DNA of 64,000 bases from Lachnospira sp. (GTDB lineage Bacteria > Bacillota > Clostridia > Lachnospirales > Lachnospiraceae), in NCBI GenBank assembly GCA_015057605.1, contig SVDX01000007.1, positions 1 to 64,000 of the forward strand, in the 5' to 3' direction. A program made the position numbers and the translations under genes. Of the stretch, positions 55,269-63,446 are shown piece by piece; within the stretch, counting starts at the first letter, position 1, and every line of letters starts with the position of its first letter. The notes beneath the pieces were generated by a model. That model was given only the letters and a program-made list of their open reading frames with translations. It had not been told where the DNA came from and did no database searches.

Positions 55269-56425
55269 AATATATCCTCCGTTGTATTCATAGGTGCTAC
55301 CCAATCAAAAATCAAGTCTGGTTCTTCAAAAGGTAATGTAAAGAAATCTTCATTTAATTCTATTCCATCATGGATGTGTGCAATAATATTAACTAGCATT
55401 TCAATATCTTGCTTGGTATGATAGTGGGTACCTTCTCTAAAATACCAAAATAATGATTTCTCTGCATGTAAAAACTTAAATACTTCTTCTGCTGCTTTTG
55501 TAGTCATCCACGATCCTACAGGATTTGCCCATATATCTCCTGCTGCCTCTGAAACAAAAAGAATGCGCGGAGCGATTAAAGCCTTCTGATAATGTGTATC
55601 AAATGCCAATTTATCTTCATTATCTACATATTTTTCTAAATCTGGTCCAAACCAAAAGTTAGTTTCTGTCCATATATCTCGCAATGTTTCACTCGGCCAC
55701 TCAGGTAAGGACATATAATCCCCTGTCATTTTTATACGATAGCATCCACCACCACCTAAACAAGCCTCATTTGGATTCACTATAGTTGCACGTTCATCTA
55801 CAGTTCCTGCTAACATAGCAGCTTTACCACCTCTTGAGTGTCCAGTAAAAGCTATACACGATATATCTACCTGTGGTAATTTTAGCGTTTCTAATGCATC
55901 CACACATCTAGAATACCCCCAAGCCCATGCTCCAAGTGCTCCAAATGTATACTCAGGATATACATTATATAACGCTCCACTTTGTCTCTTCTCTGTTTGT
56001 ATATCATGAGCCAACTCTGTTCTATCAAACAAAACCCATCCTACATCTAAGTTAATAGCCGTATTGATAAATTCCTCGTTCATATGATATCCAGCACACA
56101 TATCACCATCTATAATCATTGGTCTATTTTTACCCTTAGGCATAATAATCTTTATAAGAAAGGAAACCTGTTGCTCTTTTGTACCAGCATGTATCTTATA
56201 ACTACTATGATTCTTACCTTGGCATAATTGTTCAACTTCAAAAAAGTCCGGCTTAGGTGGCAATGTTCCATATTGTACTTCGATACAATCATGAAATATT
56301 TCTTTTTTACGTTGTTCCCAACTTTCTGTACTATTTACCACTTTCCCATCATTAAATAAAAATGGATTAGGTAATCTACCTAAGACACTATATTCTTTTA
56401 TTTGCAATGTTTTTTCTCGCTCCAT
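55265..56425 (-). CDS. CE15-like alpha/beta hydrolase in a siderophore operon
   Basis: A 386-residue esterase-like enzyme. The nucleophile elbow is GHSRGGKAA, with Ser flanked by Arg and Lys as in glucuronoyl esterases (CE15). The acid is probably in NPNEACLGGGG and the His in GTHYHTKQD. KYVDNEDKLAFDTHYQKALIAPR resembles the CE15 C-terminal part (quoted here as KYVDNED and LIAPR). No signal peptide is visible, so it should be cytoplasmic. Its position as the first gene of an ABC operon suggests it cleaves an imported ester ligand. It could be a siderophore esterase, or an esterase for a carbohydrate ligand. The ATG has AAGGAG. Confidence 0.8.
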   Translation of the reverse strand: MEREKTLQIKEYSVLGRLPNPFLFNDGKVVNSTESWEQRKKEIFHDCIEVQYGTLPPKPDFFEVEQLCQGKNHSSYKIHAGTKEQQVSFLIKIIMPKGKNRPMIIDGDMCAGYHMNEEFINTAINLDVGWVLFDRTELAHDIQTEKRQSGALYNVYPEYTFGALGAWAWGYSRCVDALETLKLPQVDISCIAFTGHSRGGKAAMLAGTVDERATIVNPNEACLGGGGCYRIKMTGDYMSLPEWPSETLRDIWTETNFWFGPDLEKYVDNEDKLAFDTHYQKALIAPRILFVSEAAGDIWANPVGSWMTTKAAEEVFKFLHAEKSLFWYFREGTHYHTKQDIEMLVNIIAHIHDGIELNEDFFTLPFEEPDLIFDWVAPMNTTEDIL

Positions 56426-56460
56426 CTAGTTCTCTCCTTATTTGAAACACTTATATACTA

Positions 56461-56476
56461 AAGAATATATATTCTT
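56461..56476. promoter_or_regulatory. Perfect 16-bp palindrome upstream of the esterase-ABC operon
   Basis: AAGAATATATATTCTT reads the same on both strands and lies 36 bp upstream of the first start codon. It is a possible operator, unlike the classical Fur box. AT content lowers its significance. The stretch 56426-56544 holds nothing else. Confidence 0.4.
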
Positions 56477-56544
56477 AACCATATCCAAAATGCTTCGTTA
56501 CAGATTCAACTTTTTATTTCTATTAAATCTTCTAATCTCATAAT

Positions 56545-56727
56545 CTAAATTCTCCTATAAATACCTAACAAAATAGTTATGTTAACAACACAATTCATCA
56601 ATACTATAATACTTGCAAAATAAACATATTTTATTATTATGCGTTTCCATCTTAAACGCCCCTGCAACCAAAATAAAACTTGTTCAAAAAACGAGTAATA
56701 TATACTTTTTGCCACATTTTCTATCAA
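56545..56727 (-). CDS. Small membrane protein at the end of the protease operon
   Basis: Sixty codons from a TTG that overlaps the previous stop (TTGA). A hydrophobic segment (about 33-56; YVYFASIIVLMNCVVNITILL) follows an amphipathic part. The start codon is weak and there is no clear ribosome binding site beyond coupling. It may be real through translational coupling or a fragment. If real, a membrane-inserted effector or anchor role in the AAA+/subtilase operon would be plausible. Confidence 0.4.
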   Translation of the reverse strand: MIENVAKSIYYSFFEQVLFWLQGRLRWKRIIIKYVYFASIIVLMNCVVNITILLGIYRRI

Positions 56728-57374
56728 AATAACGGCTCAATCTCAACAGGATTTCCATCTTTATCCGTATAATTATTGATTATTTCTACAAGCATATCAA
56801 ACTGGCACATATTATCCCTTACATTATTATTTACTCTAAGTTCATCTATTGCATCTGTAAGTGTCTTACCCCCTAGATTTCTCCCGATTATAGTATTAAC
56901 GCCTTTTACCTGACTATGAAAAGGTTCTCTAGCTTTAAATCTATAAACTTTTTCCCTAATTTCAAATATTTTTGTATTTGGATCTGCATCAATAATAATA
57001 ATTACCCACATAATTGCATTATATAACTGCTCAGCAATAGGATTCCATACTTCTCTAGGTCTTCTTCCCCCTGGTCCTCCTGGTCCACCTCCTGGTCCCA
57101 CAACGCCTCCTTCTCCATGCAAAGGATTATACAATGGTAAACCTTCATGACCTATTAATTCTAAAAAATGCCTCGCCGCTCCCATACCACATTGGATAAT
57201 TTCTTTCTCCCCACCTAATTTGGGGTACGCATGAAAAATATAATATTTATCATTAATGGTTTGTCCTGCATCACTATGCTTTGTTTGTCCTGTCAACAAC
57301 TTAACATAAGCTACTGGTAGTACATTAAACTCTTCGACAATTTGCTCTCTTCTTTCTGGTGTTCTACAATCCAT
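56724..57374 (-). CDS. Uncharacterised protein with Gly-rich linker in the AAA+/subtilase operon
   Basis: A 216-residue protein. The N-terminal half contains CGMGAARHFLELIGHEGLPLYN and ends in a Gly/Pro-rich linker (about 88-104, GPGGGPGGPGG). The C-terminal half is helical with IREKVYRFKA and TLTDAIDELR. No catalytic motif is recognised; the Cys and His residues before the linker may bind metal. ATG 57374 has AAGGAGG. It lies 86 bp after the subtilase gene, and its stop overlaps the small membrane protein start. The linker suggests two independently folding halves, perhaps separable by the neighbouring protease. Confidence 0.7.
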   Translation of the reverse strand: MDCRTPERREQIVEEFNVLPVAYVKLLTGQTKHSDAGQTINDKYYIFHAYPKLGGEKEIIQCGMGAARHFLELIGHEGLPLYNPLHGEGGVVGPGGGPGGPGGRRPREVWNPIAEQLYNAIMWVIIIIDADPNTKIFEIREKVYRFKAREPFHSQVKGVNTIIGRNLGGKTLTDAIDELRVNNNVRDNMCQFDMLVEIINNYTDKDGNPVEIEPLF

Positions 57375-57459
57375 AATTTGCACCTCCTTTTATTAATTCA
57401 TAGATTATTTGACTCTATCTAATAATTATTTTGTAATGTATGTATACATATCATTTGCA

Positions 57460-59688
57460 TTACTCAAACACGATATCTTCATTAACCTTCTCATGAATAT
57501 CTGTACGAACACCAATATCTATTCGATTAACTAGCCATCCGTTCAAATTGCAGTTTTTTATGAATTCATCAATTCGATTAATACCATACATCTCTTTCAA
57601 CGTAACAACAACACCGAATCTAAGACCAACTCCATCTTTTGGATCCAATCTGTTATTAGTTTTTACTTCCATTCCCCAATTCTTATTTGTATATGATTTC
57701 TTTGGTTTGCTTTTATCTTTAGGTATCTCTGAGATATACTTTACGTTATCCCACTTTCTGAATCGTTCTCTTGCTTCACCTTCAAGGATATAACTTCCAG
57801 TATCGGTTTCACTTTGATTTTGTTTGTCTCCATTAATCTCGTTAAGTTTGCCATCATCCTTAATTCTGCCAAAATGCAAATTCAATTCTGTATTTGTATA
57901 GTCAACTCCCTGAGCTCTATCACATACAGGGAAATAACACATAGTAGCTCTCGCAAAATATGGATAATTGCCATCTTTAGTCGGAACCGGAAAATGGTAA
58001 TTATAAGTATTCCACTTCTCACTTATATCCGTCACCACAAATTTAATTTCATCATCCTTTGTCTGAACAATATCCTCAATTCTAATCGGAACAACTCCAT
58101 GACCATATAATGCAACTTCCTCTACCGTTGGAATTCCATTCCACCCCCTCGCAGCATCAATAATCATTGCCTTAGCCACTTCTCGATTCAATCCCAAAAC
58201 ATCAATTAGATACGATAATTTTCGTGCGATCCATGGAGCTGCATATGATGTTCCTGCAACATAAGCAGCTCCAGTTGGCTCGCATACTTGAATATACTGT
58301 TCTTCACTTCCACCATAATAGCTCACATCTGGCTTTGCAAAAAAAGATAATGCTAATCCTTTTCTTGAATATTTTGTTGATAATCCACTTTTTGTTACAG
58401 CATTTACTACCATACTATTAATAGAATCTGCTGGAGAACCAATCTTCGTAATGCTCTCATTAGGTCTATTCGTTCCAGCTACTACAAAAATGACGTCATT
58501 TTCATACTGTATTTGATCTAATACTGCTGCTTCCGCAGAAATAAAATTATCATTTACTTCCTGATTACTTCCAAGCGAAATATTCCAAACCTTTATATCT
58601 GGGTTCTCTGTCACAATTCTTTTTATTAGCTTAATAATTGTAAAAGATGAAAATCCTTTTGCTGTCGCCACTCCAAAATGGCGTACCCTAAATCTTTTGC
58701 ATCCATCATCTAACCAAGGATTTAATCTTGGACCATCTACAATAATGGACGACACCGATGTTCCATGTCGATAGTCCTCTGGTGTTTTATCAAAATAATC
58801 TTCAACTAAGTCCTTATCTTCTACCCAATCACTAAAGTACACTCTTTTATCAAACAAAGTATCGATTACTCCGATAGTTGGTTCTGTAGTTGGTGGCGGA
58901 ATAGTAGTCAAATCTTGTAAATAGCTATCAACAAAGTCCTCTGGAGTCAGGTCAGACAAATTTTCAGTTGCCATTGACACCAAATATGGAACTTTTTTAT
59001 ATAACACTTTCATCTCGTTTTCATCCAAAAAAACTGTTCGATTATCTAAAATTCTATTAGATAAAAGCTCAATTCCAATCTCTTTAAACAATTGCTTTGT
59101 ATCCATCTTTGTATCAAACAACGTAACGATACTCTCTTTTTCTTTTTGCTCAGCAAATTCCACTTCAAAATCCTCAATATACGAAACATCCGCTATAACC
59201 TGCTTAAAAGCCGTTTTTTGCAATGGTAGCTTTGAAAAATCAATTTTTTCCATTGTTTTTTTATCATCAAAAATTGTCTTTGTAATTCCTTCTTGAAAAA
59301 AAGCAAACATGATATCACTAGATTTATATAATATATCAATACTATTATCTAAATCATCCATATCAATAAAATAGGTAATAATATGCTTATTTTTATCTTT
59401 ATTAAATTTTGCTCCCACAATAGCAAAATTTGAGTCTACCCCTTTTAATAAACCAGCAATACGATTGCTCTTAGCAACTATTTTATTATAGCATACACTT
59501 AGAATTATTCCTTGGAACGGTCTCTTCTCCTGCTTCCAAAATTCTTTTATCTGCAATAATTTTTCTGCCAGTTTTAATACTTTAGAACTTGTAACAGTAA
59601 CTTTACTATTCATTGCGGGACCACCACCCCTATTAGTTTTTGACTCCTGTACAAAACGTTTACCTTTTAATTCTAGTACATTATTCAT
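57460..59688 (-). CDS. S8 subtilisin-like protease with large N-terminal domain
   Basis: A 742-residue protease without signal peptide. The catalytic triad is intact: Asp276 (IGVIDT), His308 (RHGTSVS) and Ser481 (AGTSYAAPW), with Asn407 (VAGTN) for the oxyanion hole. About 260 residues precede the domain, and 180 residues follow it, with several beta strands. Neither half matches a familiar module. ATG 59688 is nine bases after AAGGAGG; the first in-frame ATG abuts the site. The start overlaps the AAA+ gene by eight bases. Pairing with a AAA+ ATPase resembles regulated proteolysis in bacterial defence systems. Confidence 0.88.
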   Translation of the reverse strand: MNNVLELKGKRFVQESKTNRGGGPAMNSKVTVTSSKVLKLAEKLLQIKEFWKQEKRPFQGIILSVCYNKIVAKSNRIAGLLKGVDSNFAIVGAKFNKDKNKHIITYFIDMDDLDNSIDILYKSSDIMFAFFQEGITKTIFDDKKTMEKIDFSKLPLQKTAFKQVIADVSYIEDFEVEFAEQKEKESIVTLFDTKMDTKQLFKEIGIELLSNRILDNRTVFLDENEMKVLYKKVPYLVSMATENLSDLTPEDFVDSYLQDLTTIPPPTTEPTIGVIDTLFDKRVYFSDWVEDKDLVEDYFDKTPEDYRHGTSVSSIIVDGPRLNPWLDDGCKRFRVRHFGVATAKGFSSFTIIKLIKRIVTENPDIKVWNISLGSNQEVNDNFISAEAAVLDQIQYENDVIFVVAGTNRPNESITKIGSPADSINSMVVNAVTKSGLSTKYSRKGLALSFFAKPDVSYYGGSEEQYIQVCEPTGAAYVAGTSYAAPWIARKLSYLIDVLGLNREVAKAMIIDAARGWNGIPTVEEVALYGHGVVPIRIEDIVQTKDDEIKFVVTDISEKWNTYNYHFPVPTKDGNYPYFARATMCYFPVCDRAQGVDYTNTELNLHFGRIKDDGKLNEINGDKQNQSETDTGSYILEGEARERFRKWDNVKYISEIPKDKSKPKKSYTNKNWGMEVKTNNRLDPKDGVGLRFGVVVTLKEMYGINRIDEFIKNCNLNGWLVNRIDIGVRTDIHEKVNEDIVFE

Positions 59689-60748
59689 TAATATCATCCT
59701 CCTTGTTTAATTTACGAGCAACAGCACTTTTTGATTCACCTTTTAATTTTTCAATCTCTCTCACAGTAAAACCTTTTTCATACAACTTATTTATATCTGT
59801 TCCATCTAAATTGCCTATCAAATTATTATAAAAACGCCTTAAATAATCATACTCCAAATCAACATCACTAAATGCTAGCGATGTTTTTATTATATTTTTT
59901 AATTCTCCTGGATATGGTAGCACATCTGATGCCTTTAATATTTTCTTAAACAATCTCGTATCTTTCGATATGTTTTTAAAATTTTTTACAAAAGATGAAA
60001 AATAATATTCTCCAACTTCAATCAAATCCTCTTTTTTATATCTGTCAAAATTAATAACCGCATCAAAACGTCTTATTAATGCTTTATCAAAATTTGAAAA
60101 TAAATTTGTCGTTGCAATAATTACTATCTCTTTGTTTAAATCAGTCAATCTATCCAATTCTCTTAAAATAATCGATGTTACTCTACCCATTTCACGTACA
60201 TCATGTGAATTTATTCTATCTAATGCTATCACATCTATTTCATCAAATAAAACTACAACTTTATTCGAACATGGTAACGCACCAATTTCATTAAAAACTT
60301 TAACAATATTTTTATTTGTCTGTCCAAGCTTACTATCTATTAAATTATCAAAATTAACACAAAACAATAATCTGTCAAGTAATCTTGCCACATGTTTAGC
60401 TGCCTCAGTTTTTCCACTACCAGGTAATCCTTCAAATAAAAATTTATTTATCCCAACATTATGATTTACCGCATTTATTATTCCTTTTATGTCTTCAGCT
60501 ATTTCTGTTGGCAAACTTAATGGCTCCACTGCTCTTGTATCCACTTGTCTCAAAAAATCACTTTCAAAATCACTGCTTTGAGGTGTATATAAATTAGCTT
60601 CTGCAATTAATCCCATAATATATTCTGCTAGTTGCTCATCTCCTATGCTATCAAAATATCTTGCTATATTAATTGCCTCATTTCTAAAAGAATTTTCATT
60701 TTTTTCTACATGATACTTTATTAAATTTAAAACATTTTGTTTCTTCAT
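59681..60748 (-). CDS. AAA+ ATPase partner of the subtilase
   Basis: The N-terminal 75 residues are helical. The AAA+ core has Walker A GLPGSGKT (107-114), Walker B VVLFDEID (165-172), sensor-1 ATTN (212-215) and arginine finger RRFDA (about 226-230). The C-terminus (about 325-350; TVREIEKLKGESKSAVARKL) looks like an HTH. At 355 residues it is a compact classical AAA ATPase of the type found next to proteases or other effectors. ATG follows GGAGG. It is the first gene of the operon, with a strong promoter. Confidence 0.88.
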   Translation of the reverse strand: MKKQNVLNLIKYHVEKNENSFRNEAINIARYFDSIGDEQLAEYIMGLIAEANLYTPQSSDFESDFLRQVDTRAVEPLSLPTEIAEDIKGIINAVNHNVGINKFLFEGLPGSGKTEAAKHVARLLDRLLFCVNFDNLIDSKLGQTNKNIVKVFNEIGALPCSNKVVVLFDEIDVIALDRINSHDVREMGRVTSIILRELDRLTDLNKEIVIIATTNLFSNFDKALIRRFDAVINFDRYKKEDLIEVGEYYFSSFVKNFKNISKDTRLFKKILKASDVLPYPGELKNIIKTSLAFSDVDLEYDYLRRFYNNLIGNLDGTDINKLYEKGFTVREIEKLKGESKSAVARKLNKEDDINE

Positions 60749-60781
60749 ATTTCTTTTACCTCCTACCCTTTATAATATTGA

Positions 60782-60824
60782 TTATACCGCTCATCTGGGA
60801 CATAGTCAATTGTTTTTGGGACAA
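60782..60824 (-). promoter_or_regulatory. Strong promoter with two TGTCCCA direct repeats for the AAA+/subtilase operon
   Basis: TTGACT (60805-60810) and TATAAT (60782-60787) are spaced by 17 bases. TGTCCCA occurs twice (60797-60803 and 60818-60824), 21 bp apart, which is two helical turns. One repeat lies in the spacer and one just upstream of -35, a position suited to repressor binding. Confidence 0.75.
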
Positions 60825-60869
60825 AATTATTGTTTTTACAAGCAATCATCTCCTAATAAACGACAAAAA

Positions 60870-60901
60870 CTCCCAACTACACTTTTACGCATAGTTAGGA
60901 G
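60870..60901 (-). terminator. 32-bp ppdK-type hairpin, copy H3
   Basis: CTCCTAACTA pairs with TAGTTGGGAG (one G-T) and leads into T5 on the minus strand. It lies 50 bp after the acetyltransferase frame and likely terminates it. No gene is seen in the gap 60749-60951. Confidence 0.8.
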
Positions 60902-60951
60902 TATATGTATTCATTCTCTCCGTATGACTGAATTTTCACACCTAATGAATA

Positions 60952-61463
60952 TTATAAAACCATTTCAAAATAAAGTTCTGCATGCTCATTATCATTATAT
61001 CTGTCAGTCTCTTGAAATCCAACGCTTCGATACAAATGTTGTGCTACTGAAAATTGTTTTCTGGTATCTAAACACATCTTATGATAATGTTGTTCTCGTG
61101 ATTTTTCGATAGCACGTTCTAACAATAATCGCCCATATCCATTTCCTTGGTACTCTGGCAGTACAAACATCCTCTTCAATTCAACTGTCCGATTAACATT
61201 ATCAATTATTCTAATTGCAACAGTTCCGATAACATTGTCATCATCAATCAAACACCAAAAGCAACCATTTTTCATATAATATTCTTCCACATTTGCAACA
61301 TCTGCATGTCTATCATCAGGTGAATATGGTATACCAACAGCAGAAAGACATTTTTCAAAATCTTTTTAACAATATGTTTCTCATTTAAACTATTTCCCAT
61401 TTCATATAATTGTGTATTCCATGTCATAAAATTAATTTCTCGCACTTTTATCACACCACTCAC
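60952..61463 (-). pseudogene. GNAT acetyltransferase, frameshifted in its N-terminal region
   Basis: The C-terminal 112 codons carry the GNAT acetyl-CoA loop LPEYQGNGYGRLLLE and AQHLYRSVGF. The N-terminus lies in another frame (IKVREINFMTWN, then EKHIVKK), reaching 61454-61463. A run of five A on the minus strand (61363-61367) allows a continuous product if one more A is present, because the second frame then reads DFEKCLSAVGIPYSPDDRH. It could be a mutation, slippage or sequencing error. The full product would be about 165-170 residues, normal for GNATs. Confidence 0.75.
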
Positions 61464-61464
61464 T

Positions 61465-62118
61465 TCAAATTTTTACCTTACACGCAATAATTGCCTGCTT
61501 TCTCAAATCATCAACAATAATTCTGACTGCAGAAACGTAATCAGCTTTAATGTTTCGAATCTCACTATATTCCAATGGATTTCTATATTTTATCTCTTCT
61601 GGAACTCCTTCGTATTTACTGCTTTCATTTTTACCATTCTTCAAATCAATTCTATTCACTATTACACCTTTTATCATACTAAATTGAGTTTCATACTCAC
61701 AGGCTATTGAAACTACTTCACTTTTAATTATCTTTTCTACTAATTCGTCTGAAAAATATTGCAGAATGGCACTAAACAATATGTTGCCCTCAAAAATAAT
61801 CCCATTAAGTTCAACATTACAATCACTCAATTTCTTAGTATTTGCCATAATACGTAGATTAATCATAAACGGAAGATTGAGTTCATCTCTGTATTTATCA
61901 ATCATATTTTTAACCTTATTACGAAACACTTCCTTCGCTTTCTTCTGTTTATCCACTATCTTATTACATTCATCTACACCAAGACCTTCAAAAAAATTCT
62001 TATAATGCTCATCACTACAATCCTTTGGCATTATAATTTCTAAGAGTCCATTCTCTTTCAGTGACGAACTCACTTCTTTACACCCCTCTTTAATTACACT
62101 AAAAAATATATTTTCCAT
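61465..62118 (-). CDS. Uncharacterised 217-residue cytoplasmic protein
   Basis: A mixed helix and strand protein without signal or membrane segments. It contains SDEHYKNFFEGLGVDECNK, INLRIMANTKKL and a beta-rich middle. ATG 62118 follows AAAGGA at about nine bases; the frame upstream has no start with a site. It lies two bases from the GNAT frame and probably forms an operon with it, driven by the promoter at 62274. I do not recognise the family. Confidence 0.65.
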   Translation of the reverse strand: MENIFFSVIKEGCKEVSSSLKENGLLEIIMPKDCSDEHYKNFFEGLGVDECNKIVDKQKKAKEVFRNKVKNMIDKYRDELNLPFMINLRIMANTKKLSDCNVELNGIIFEGNILFSAILQYFSDELVEKIIKSEVVSIACEYETQFSMIKGVIVNRIDLKNGKNESSKYEGVPEEIKYRNPLEYSEIRNIKADYVSAVRIIVDDLRKQAIIACKVKI

Positions 62119-62250
62119 AAATGCAATTCCTTTCTTATACAACATTATATGACTTCTCACTAATTTTTAAATTTGATTCCACTATCTTCGTCTCACTTTG
62201 ATGATAATATTTTGTATTACCCACCAATTCAATTAATATCCTATTACTTC

Positions 62251-62302
62251 GCTCCTTTCGTTTTTTTAGTTTAATTATACAGCCCTCATTTGTTATTCGC
62301 AA
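62251..62302 (-). promoter_or_regulatory. Strong promoter and orphan ribosome binding site upstream of the 217-residue gene
   Basis: TTGCGA (62297-62302) and TATAAT (62274-62279) are separated by 17 bases. An AAAGGAGC (62251-62258) follows without a good start codon at the right distance. It may be the relic of a deleted gene start. The rest of 62119-62535 holds hairpin H4 and a possible small peptide frame. Confidence 0.6.
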
Positions 62303-62359
62303 TCGCTCGGATTAGTTATCGACTCAAACGACTCTACAAAAAATCATTACTCAAAAAAA

Positions 62360-62391
62360 CTCCCAAACCTACATTCCTGTAAATTGGGGAG
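62360..62391 (-). terminator. 32-bp ppdK-type hairpin, copy H4
   Basis: CTCCCCAATTTACA faces TGTAGGTTTGGGAG with wobble pairs and leads into T7. It directly follows a possible 30-codon hydrophobic peptide frame (62393-62486), so it may terminate that transcript or the 85-residue gene upstream. Confidence 0.8.
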
Positions 62392-62392
62392 T

Positions 62393-62486
62393 TCAGAGTA
62401 TAAAAATATCTAAGACAACAAATAACCAATGCATACAAAATAGATTCATTGCTGTTATCACTATTAGTATTCTAATTATTTTTCAT
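62393..62486 (-). pseudogene. Possible decayed hydrophobic peptide gene
   Basis: An AGAAAGGATT site precedes an ATG at 62486. The frame meets a TAG after four codons. Removing one A from the A5 run gives MKIIRILIVITAMN and continues to a stop before hairpin H4, a 30-residue membrane peptide. It may be the relic of a small toxin-like peptide or chance. Confidence 0.25.
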
Positions 62487-62535
62487 ATATTAATCCTTTC
62501 TGCATTCTCCTTTTGTCTAGTAACTTAATAAAATG

Positions 62536-62793
62536 TCATTTTTTCTTCAACCACTTAACAATCTCCTCAACAATTTCAGGGTGCCATGCATCTGAATTCA
62601 ATACTCCTTTATGCCACATTGAAAATTTCGCTCCCGCATCAGTGGTTCCCCAACCATTCCCATAATGAACTAACAGTCCCATTTTTTCCATAATCTTATT
62701 TAGAGCATTAACACTTTTAACATCAAACCCCATGTCCTGTAGTTTTTTTACAATTTCGAATTTATATAGGTCACCCTTGTAATTATAAGGCAT
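62536..62793 (-). CDS. Small uncharacterised protein with antirepressor-like C-terminus
   Basis: Eighty-five residues. The middle part reads ALNKIMEKMGLLVHYGNGWGTTDAGAKF (here split: ALNKIMEKMGL and GWGTTDAG). A W-x-T-x-x-G pattern of this kind occurs in phage antirepressor and related C-termini. The end, WHPEIVEEIVKWLKKK, is basic and helical. ATG ends at 62793, 16 bp after the membrane protein gene. Origin from a phage or plasmid is plausible, but function unknown. Confidence 0.6.
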   Translation of the reverse strand: MPYNYKGDLYKFEIVKKLQDMGFDVKSVNALNKIMEKMGLLVHYGNGWGTTDAGAKFSMWHKGVLNSDAWHPEIVEEIVKWLKKK

Positions 62794-62809
62794 AGTTTTT
62801 CCTCCAATC

Positions 62810-63160
62810 TTAAATCATATTAACTATAAAAAATATTGCTATTCCCCATATGACAATAGCCCAAATGCCACCCGTAACAACTTGAAGCCCATCAATAAAA
62901 TTATGAAATTTCGAATCATCTTGAATAATCCATTTCTTTGTAATGACCGCTATAAACGCTCCTATCTTCGAAAATGGAGCTACCAAATCATGTCCCAACG
63001 CTGATATGTATGCTTCTCCTGCCGTACGTCCGCTATTTCCAATTTTACATGCAAGTAAATGCATCAAAACAAAAATCAAATAGACAGCTCCAAATATAAC
63101 TAACATATAAAGCATCTCTAGTTCTCCCATTGATATTGTTCCAAGAATAGTTAATAACAT
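62810..63160 (-). CDS. Small membrane protein
   Basis: Three hydrophobic helices in 116 residues (about 13-37, 62-75 and 90-115), with GHDLVAPFSKIGAF between. No recognised family. The ribosome binding site before ATG 63160 is weak (GTGGG). A 12-codon frame with a good GGAGG site ends six bases upstream, so translation may depend on coupling. It is cotranscribed with the 85-residue gene. Confidence 0.6.
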   Translation of the reverse strand: MLLTILGTISMGELEMLYMLVIFGAVYLIFVLMHLLACKIGNSGRTAGEAYISALGHDLVAPFSKIGAFIAVITKKWIIQDDSKFHNFIDGLQVVTGGIWAIVIWGIAIFFIVNMI

Positions 63161-63166
63161 CGCCCA

Positions 63167-63205
63167 CTAAGCAGTTCTTCTAAATACTCCTATAATGTAA
63201 AACAT
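63167..63205 (-). other. Possible 12-codon leader peptide
   Basis: GGAGG, eleven bases, then ATG and 12 codons (MFYIIGVFRRTA) with TAG six bases before the start of the membrane protein gene. The tight spacing fits a translationally coupled leader or a decayed start. Expression is unproven. The remaining bases to 63446 hold only hairpin H5. Confidence 0.3.
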
Positions 63206-63286
63206 ACTTTATCAAACCTCCGCAAACTTTATATTTGTATCATTATACCACACCTCTCCCAGCCTTACCACCAATAAATCAAAAAA

Positions 63287-63318
63287 CTCCCCAACGCAAA
63301 TTCCTTTTCGCTGGGGAG
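63287..63318 (-). terminator. 32-bp ppdK-type hairpin, copy H5
   Basis: CTCCCCAGCG pairs with CGTTGGGGAG-type arms (here CTCCCCAACG against CGCTGGGGAG, one G-T) and leads into T6. The flank TATTTTAATCTATACTATT matches the H1 flank. It lies about 130 bp past the zinc-ribbon gene. Confidence 0.85.
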
Positions 63319-63446
63319 TATATTATTTTAATCTATACTATTATTTAAAAGTTTTTTCACCGTGCCTTCTTTTATCAATACCTATGATACTACACTTAAA
63401 AAGTATAATACTAGTACTATTAATTGAATATCATAATTACTATTTA

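Noticed and set aside
56461..56476. Fur box
   Set aside because: The palindrome lacks the GATAATGATAATCATTATC pattern.
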